Shown here piece after piece: positions 59,390-64,000 of a DNA stretch of 64,000 nucleotides. Positions within the stretch are counted from its first letter, which is position 1. Every line of letters starts with the position of its first letter. The notes beneath the pieces were generated by a model that saw only the letters and a list, made by a program, of their open reading frames with translations, ran no database searches and had not been told where the DNA came from. The position numbers and the translations under genes were made by a program. This DNA is from Immersiella caudata (taxonomy: Eukaryota > Ascomycota > Sordariomycetes > Sordariales > Lasiosphaeriaceae): contig JAULSU010000007.1 of the NCBI GenBank assembly GCA_030512335.1, forward strand, positions 744,001 to 808,000. Reading direction: 5' to 3'.

Positions 59390-61160
59390 ATGTCAGGCCT
59401 CAGATCCGCTCCCGTCAAGGGCCGCTCGTCGCCGCCGGTTGGCGCGTCGGCCGCAACCATGATGGCGACCCCGGCTGCCAGCGAGCCGGTTGATGCCGAT
59501 GCCGATGCCGACGCTAACGATTGGGACGACTCCGATGTATTTTCCAAGGACGAATCTTCCAGTCCCGATCCGGAGAACGAAAAGCCACGGCTCGCTGAGC
59601 GCAGGCCTCCATCCAAGCTGTCATCCGGGGGCCGCAGGATACCAAGCGGTCTGGCAGGCGTTAAGTCAAGCAAGTCTGCCAGCAAGGCGGTGGCATCGGC
59701 GTCGAAAGCCGGCATTCGAAGCCCTCCGCCATCCCCGAGCCCCGTCATCCCACGCAGGGCCGAGGACTGGGAACCCTGGAAGACCATTCTACATGAGCTC
59801 TACATCACCCAGAACCGCATTCTCAGGGATATCATCAACATCATGGACACGAACTACAATTTACGAGCCACGTAAGTAAATCTCCCCTGTCTTCGTCTTG
59901 AATAGTGTTCCTGAACACCCTGTGTCAAGACCCAAAATGTACAAGAACCAATTTGCCAGATGGAACTTTTTCAAATATGCTATCAAGAGGAGGCCACGCA
60001 TTAGGTCGGACCGGGATTCCGATGAGGGTCATGATGAGGGTCGTGACGAGGGTGCCCTCGTGGTGGCGAGCAAGAGTTCCGACATCTTGGACGGGTTGAT
60101 ATCACCGTTGCTACACGAGAGCAACAGAGCTCGCGTCATGCAGAACGGGCTGGCATCGGTCCGCGACTTCCTTCTGGGCTACATCAACATTGATCCAACC
60201 GCCCGTGCCGACATGGTTGTCGTCGGATACCAAGACCCATCCTTCCGTTACTTCACGGCAGCCATGGATCTCTTCGATCAGAAGGACAATGACCAAGGCG
60301 GGCTCATTCTACGCCGAGCCTTCCTGCAACTGGAGAACCTTCTCTCGGCGAACACTCTCAAGTCCTTTTCTGACCTGTGCATCACTATTCCTCATCTCCT
60401 TATCGAGTCTCGCCGGCCCGATATCTTGACGGCGTACTTGCGCTACATCTCTGGGCTTGCCGCAGCTAAATTTCCAAATCATCCGCTTTGTGGCGTCATC
60501 TCATCGTTTGCTGAGCTCCTCGACGAACCTGAGGCCATGATGCGCTATCTCATGACACTTTCAAAGGCCAACTCGGATACGATCTCGGACATTTCAGGCG
60601 GCAAAGACCGCACTCGCAAGTGGGCGCACAATCAATATCTTGCGTGTCAACGCACAAACCTTGATCTAGGGCGTGATGCAAGCAGCAGCAAGCATCCTCA
60701 CGGCATGCTACGGGTAGAATCCCAGTCGGTTTACTGGGCACAGCATCTCATCATGAACGACCCCGAGTCGGACAAACTCGCCGAGTTGTGGATGTTTCGC
60801 AACTTTCCTGGCGATTTCGCGCCGCGGACCGAGGCTTTCGTAAACAAAGTGCGGGTCTTGGGTGAAGCCGGGTTACTTCCACCGGAGTACGCGCGCATGA
60901 TGGAGTGCCTATATATCGGGTGGTTGAATGACTACTACGAGACTGTGGAGGACTGGCCAAAGGTATTCGAATGGGCCCGCAAAGGGCTTCTGATCTCGAC
61001 GGGCGAGCAATATCAGGTTTGGTCTATCCACCTAGAAGAGCTTCAGCGGAAACACGGATCTACAGAGGAGGCAGACGAGATGAGAAAGAAGAGGTTGAAC
61101 CATGAGTTCTTGGAGAAGATCAGACTTGAAGTGGAAAGAATGACGCTCTCTTTGGACTGA
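59390..61160 (+). CDS. Clr5-domain protein (putative transcription regulator)
   Basis: Two exons, 59390-59871 and 59930-61160, give 570 aa. The N-terminus is disordered, with a GATGCC-type repeat encoding (DA)n. The Clr5 domain (about residues 125-178) reads EDWEPWKTILHELYI through NYNLRA|TPKMYKNQF to RWNFFKYAIK, split by the 58-nt intron exactly in the domain, which supports the join. Then comes an Asp-Glu-Gly-His/Arg repeat and a helical C-terminal region of about 370 residues of the kind attached to fungal Clr5 proteins. Fission yeast Clr5 acts in gene silencing; most filamentous members are uncharacterised. ATG 59453 is an alternative start. Confidence 0.85.
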
Positions 61161-62682
61161 GACGAGTAGGGTACGCTTGTGTATCGAGTACGGACACGGG
61201 GCCAACAATGATCGACAGCCGGGGAATTGGGAGCGTTTGGCTTGGAGCATGCATGAAAGCGGGAATATGTATATCATAGGTAAATACCTAGGGACGGGTT
61301 GGAGTTTGAGGTGCCTCATCTGGCAGGAGTTGAGGATCCATCATCCGCTACTTTCGGTCCAGCCATTTTGCAACTTAAACACACCTGATAATGGGATTTG
61401 TTGTCATTTCATAAGGGCGCACAGAATGGCGAGGCGCTTTGCACTCTTGCTGCAGTGCCTTGATTTATATTTCATGGCTGCAGGCCATGAATAAACGCTA
61501 TGTACCTTATGTAACAGCACAAACACCCAAGGTAGTTGTGCTTGCTACCTACGGTGCAATGTACTGGGGGCCTTCAACTTTTTGGCCTCCTATCCCAAGT
61601 CAACACTCATGAAGACAACCTCAAAAATCAAACCCAGCACATTCAAGTCATCAGCATGGATGAGACGAACGTGTTTGTAGCCCATGGCGGACACGAAGTA
61701 GCATGGAGAGTTAGGTGGGAGTGCTGCAGATGACACCCAAGGTTGCTCCTTCCACGACGGGACGTTTGAAGCAGCGCAGGCGCAGGACGATAGCTACAGT
61801 CGGGATGGAAGAAAAATCTCGAATCATTCAACCTGGAACCTTTGCACTTCCAAATCAACGACCATTGACCCTGAGAAGACATCAATGTTTGAGGCATCGA
61901 AACTTCCGTGGCCACCTTAACTTTCTACTTTCCACATATTTTGCGTTCTGGTCCGACCAACTCAAGCTTTTCTTCAATCTTAGCACCTTGGAAAAGTACC
62001 CTTCAGGCAAAGTCTCGGCGTTCCCAGCGGAAGCCGATCGGCATCTCTAATCCTCGGGCAGAATCAAGTCAGATCGTTCGGACGCAGCAACGCCACGCCA
62101 CATGCAGCTATTCCTTCAAAGCATTCGTGGGTCGCTGGTTATTCAGCTCTCGGCGGCCATCAGATCCGGCGCATGGAAATATGACGGAGCGGCTCATGTG
62201 GCGAAAGTCGACGGTCTGAGGTCTGTGCCGAGAAACCGGGAGGTCATGCGCCTGATGCCAGATGGGGCTTCATGGACACTCAATCACCAAAGATGATTTT
62301 GTTTTCTATTAGGGAACTTCTTTGTGGCGCCTCCGTTTGGTCTAAACGACTGCTTCATCTCAGATGACTGTTCATTTTCTATCCTTTTAGCCGAGGGTTC
62401 AAGTCATCACCAACATGAAGTCATCGCGAAACCGACGTCAGCACATTCTGCTTCGGAAACAACTGCGCCTAAGGCCTACGTATAAAGGGCTTCAATCTGG
62501 CTAACCCTACTGGCACACGGATCAGTCTAGAGTTTTCTTACACCTTACACTTCATATCGGTCAGTTAGAATGCTGATAGCTAGCGGCTGACCTCATTCAT
62601 CGATAACTCCGATTTGAGTCTTTACGGGGAAACAATCCTCGCAGTCTTCCGAGCCAAGCCCCTCACGCAGCACAGTGCAGTC
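61161..62682. other. intergenic region between Clr5 gene and catalase pseudogene
   Basis: 1.5 kb without a supported gene. Holds the second copy of the dispersed 3'-flank repeat (61477-61532). Confidence 0.5.
61477..61532 (+). repeat. dispersed 3'-flank repeat, copy 2
   Basis: A 22-nt block with one mismatch to copy 1 (GCTGCAGG versus GCTGCAAG), includes AATAAA, followed 19 nt later by CACAAACACCCAAGG. Same order and orientation as 43168-43217. Lies about 317 nt after the Clr5 stop. Confidence 0.6.
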
Positions 62683-64000
62683 ATGGGCTCGACGGCCAAG
62701 ACAACACCAATATACACCCTCGCAGAAGGTATTTCAGCTCCCTCTCCTCCCTCGCGTCCTGGCCTCCGTACTGTGCCTGGTGGCTAACACTGCTAGGGTC
62801 CCTTATGCTAGCGCCAGCAGCCAGCAGCGGTTCAGCGATGGCTCCCCGGTAAAGGGGTTGATGCTTCTTCAAGACATCCAGCTGATTGAGACGCTTGCAC
62901 ACTTCAACCGCGAACGTATTCCCAAACGCGTTGCCCATGCCAGTGCCTGTGGCGCCTGGGGAGAACTCGTCGTTACCCACGATATCTCCCATCTCACTTC
63001 GGCCCAGTTTCTCACCGGCATCGGCACAAAAAGCAAGACTCTGGCTCGCATCTCCACGGTGGGGCCGGGACGTGGCGCCGCCGACACGATCCGTGACGTC
63101 CGTGGATGGTCGCTCAAGGTCTTTACTGAGGAGGGAAACCAAGATTTTGTGCCCAACGGCATCCCGGTGTTTTTCATCCGCGACCCCGTAAAGTTCCCGT
63201 CGCTGAACCGCTCGCACGAGCGGGATCCCGCCACGAACTGCACCTCTGCGACAATGTTCTGGGATTTCCATGTCAACAACTAGGACGGAACACACGCCCT
63301 GATGCACCTCTTCAGAGACAGGGGCACCCCAAAGTCGGTCCGCCTTGTGAACGGGTATAGCGGACACACCTACAAATTGACCAAAGATGGCTCGTTTCAT
63401 TACGTCAAGTTTCACTTGAAGTCTGATCAGGGGAATGAAAATAGCACGGATGAAGAGCCTGCGAGATTAGCGGGAGTGGACCCGGATAACCACGCGGCCG
63501 ATCTGTATGACCACATTGCAAAAGGGAAATTCCCATCCTGGACGCTGTACATTCAAGTTATGGCGCCGCAGAAGGCCGAGACTTACCAGTGAAATGTATT
63601 TGATATGACAAAGGTCTGACCGCATGCCGACTTTCCACTCCATGTGGGCAAGCTCATCTTCAACAAGAATGCTAGTAGCGGAGAGGGAGGGGTCACTCCC
63701 ATAAACTTCCAGAAGCACCTTTGAATGACAATTGACGGCTGAAATTACCAGTTTCCGGTATTGCCCCTTCCGCCGATCCTAGTAAGCCCCTATTGCCCCT
63801 CACTCTTTGGCCTGCAAACTAACCCTCCCAGTCTTGCAAGCTCGCATGTTCGCCTACCGAGACACAGTTCGCTACCGTCTGGATGTGAACTACCAGCAAC
63901 TCCCATGCAACCGGCCCGTCTCCCAGGTCTACAGCCCCTACCAGTGCGACGAATTTGCCGCCATCAACGGCAACTACGGCCCTGACCCTAATTACGTCAG
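62683..64000 (+). pseudogene. small-subunit catalase pseudogene, cut by the window end
   Basis: A heme catalase is recognisable throughout: MGSTAKTTPIYTLAEG, the His region RVAHASACGAWGE, TVGPGRGAADT, the Asn/heme pocket NGIPVFFIRDPVKFP, GYSGHTYK and the proximal Tyr segment FAYRDTVRYRLD. Three stops interrupt it in frame: TAG 63281-63283 where the family has Gln (NN*DGTH), TGA 63590-63592 in YQ*NVFDMTKV and TGA 63617-63619 in KV*PHADFP, both at family Trp positions. The first intron (about 62729-62796) appears to leave the frame one base out. Sequence at 63690-63780 is too diverged to follow, but a GTAAGC...AAG intron before LARMFAY is still visible. The 3' end lies beyond the window. Probably non-functional. 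Confidence 0.8.

Noticed and set aside
61380..61388. ACCTGATAA near the Clr5 gene as an SreA site
   Set aside because: One mismatch in the conserved ATC part, and it is downstream of the gene.
63590..63619. TGA read as tryptophan (alternative genetic code) in the catalase
   Set aside because: Other genes here end in TGA (GH76, amine oxidase, IRE1) and use TGG for Trp, and the same catalase also has a TAG and a scrambled section.
1..64000. CRISPR arrays, insertion sequences, LTRs or rRNA
   Set aside because: No regularly spaced repeats, terminal inverted repeats, reverse transcriptase or transposase motifs, or rRNA-like sequence seen on either strand.

Overview
This window is nuclear DNA from a filamentous ascomycete (Pezizomycotina, most like a Sordariomycete). 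The evidence is many short GT-AG introns (47-165 nt) with CTGAC/CTAAC-type branch sites, ACCATGG-like starts, long AT-poorer intergenic stretches and typical fungal families: PTH11-like membrane proteins, a Clr5-domain protein, an ascomycete laccase, GH76, and a siderophore transacylase with its ligase. I see no operons, CRISPR arrays, rRNA or convincing tRNA. Exon boundaries below were worked out by hand from reading-frame continuity, splice sites and family conservation.

Layout. 0.3-6.4 kb: a secreted GH76 alpha-1,6-mannanase-like wall protein and a secreted copper amine oxidase. 7.7-14.2 kb: an iron-related block with a FAD/NAD(P)H oxidoreductase, then a divergently transcribed pair that I read as sidF (N5-hydroxyornithine transacylase) and sidI (mevalonyl-CoA-type ligase) of extracellular fusarinine siderophore synthesis. 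The shared sidF/sidI promoter holds two exact ATCTGATAA motifs 32 bp apart, the SreA-type iron-repressor site. The only other exact copy I could find in the window lies upstream of the FAD oxidoreductase. Both siderophore enzymes end in PTS1-like tripeptides (PKL and SKL), in line with the known peroxisomal stage of this pathway. 14.5-19.8 kb: a seven-helix PTH11/rhodopsin-type membrane protein and a Dal5/Seo1-type MFS permease, with a degenerate coding-like stretch between them.

21.2-29.4 kb is lipid and ester chemistry: a patatin-type triacylglycerol lipase, an alpha/beta hydrolase, an HSL-type esterase converging on it, and a frameshifted Nudix pseudogene. 30.9-33.9 kb: a CAMK/Kin4-type protein kinase with a long disordered tail. 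37.8-40.0 kb: a laccase with seven exons, two of them 12 and 18 nt. 42.5-43.0 kb: a small uncharacterised protein. 45.3-54.3 kb is a housekeeping block: a DEK_C+SWIB chromatin protein (Tri1/Uaf30-like), a Hel2/ZNF598-type RING ubiquitin ligase of ribosome quality control, and, converging on it, the unfolded-protein sensor IRE1. 59.4-61.2 kb: a Clr5-domain protein. 62.7 kb to the end: a small-subunit catalase pseudogene with three in-frame stops, running off the window.

Long gene-free stretches (33.9-37.8, 40.0-42.5, 43.0-45.3 and 54.3-59.4 kb) hold only short overlapping reading frames and some degenerate coding-like debris.
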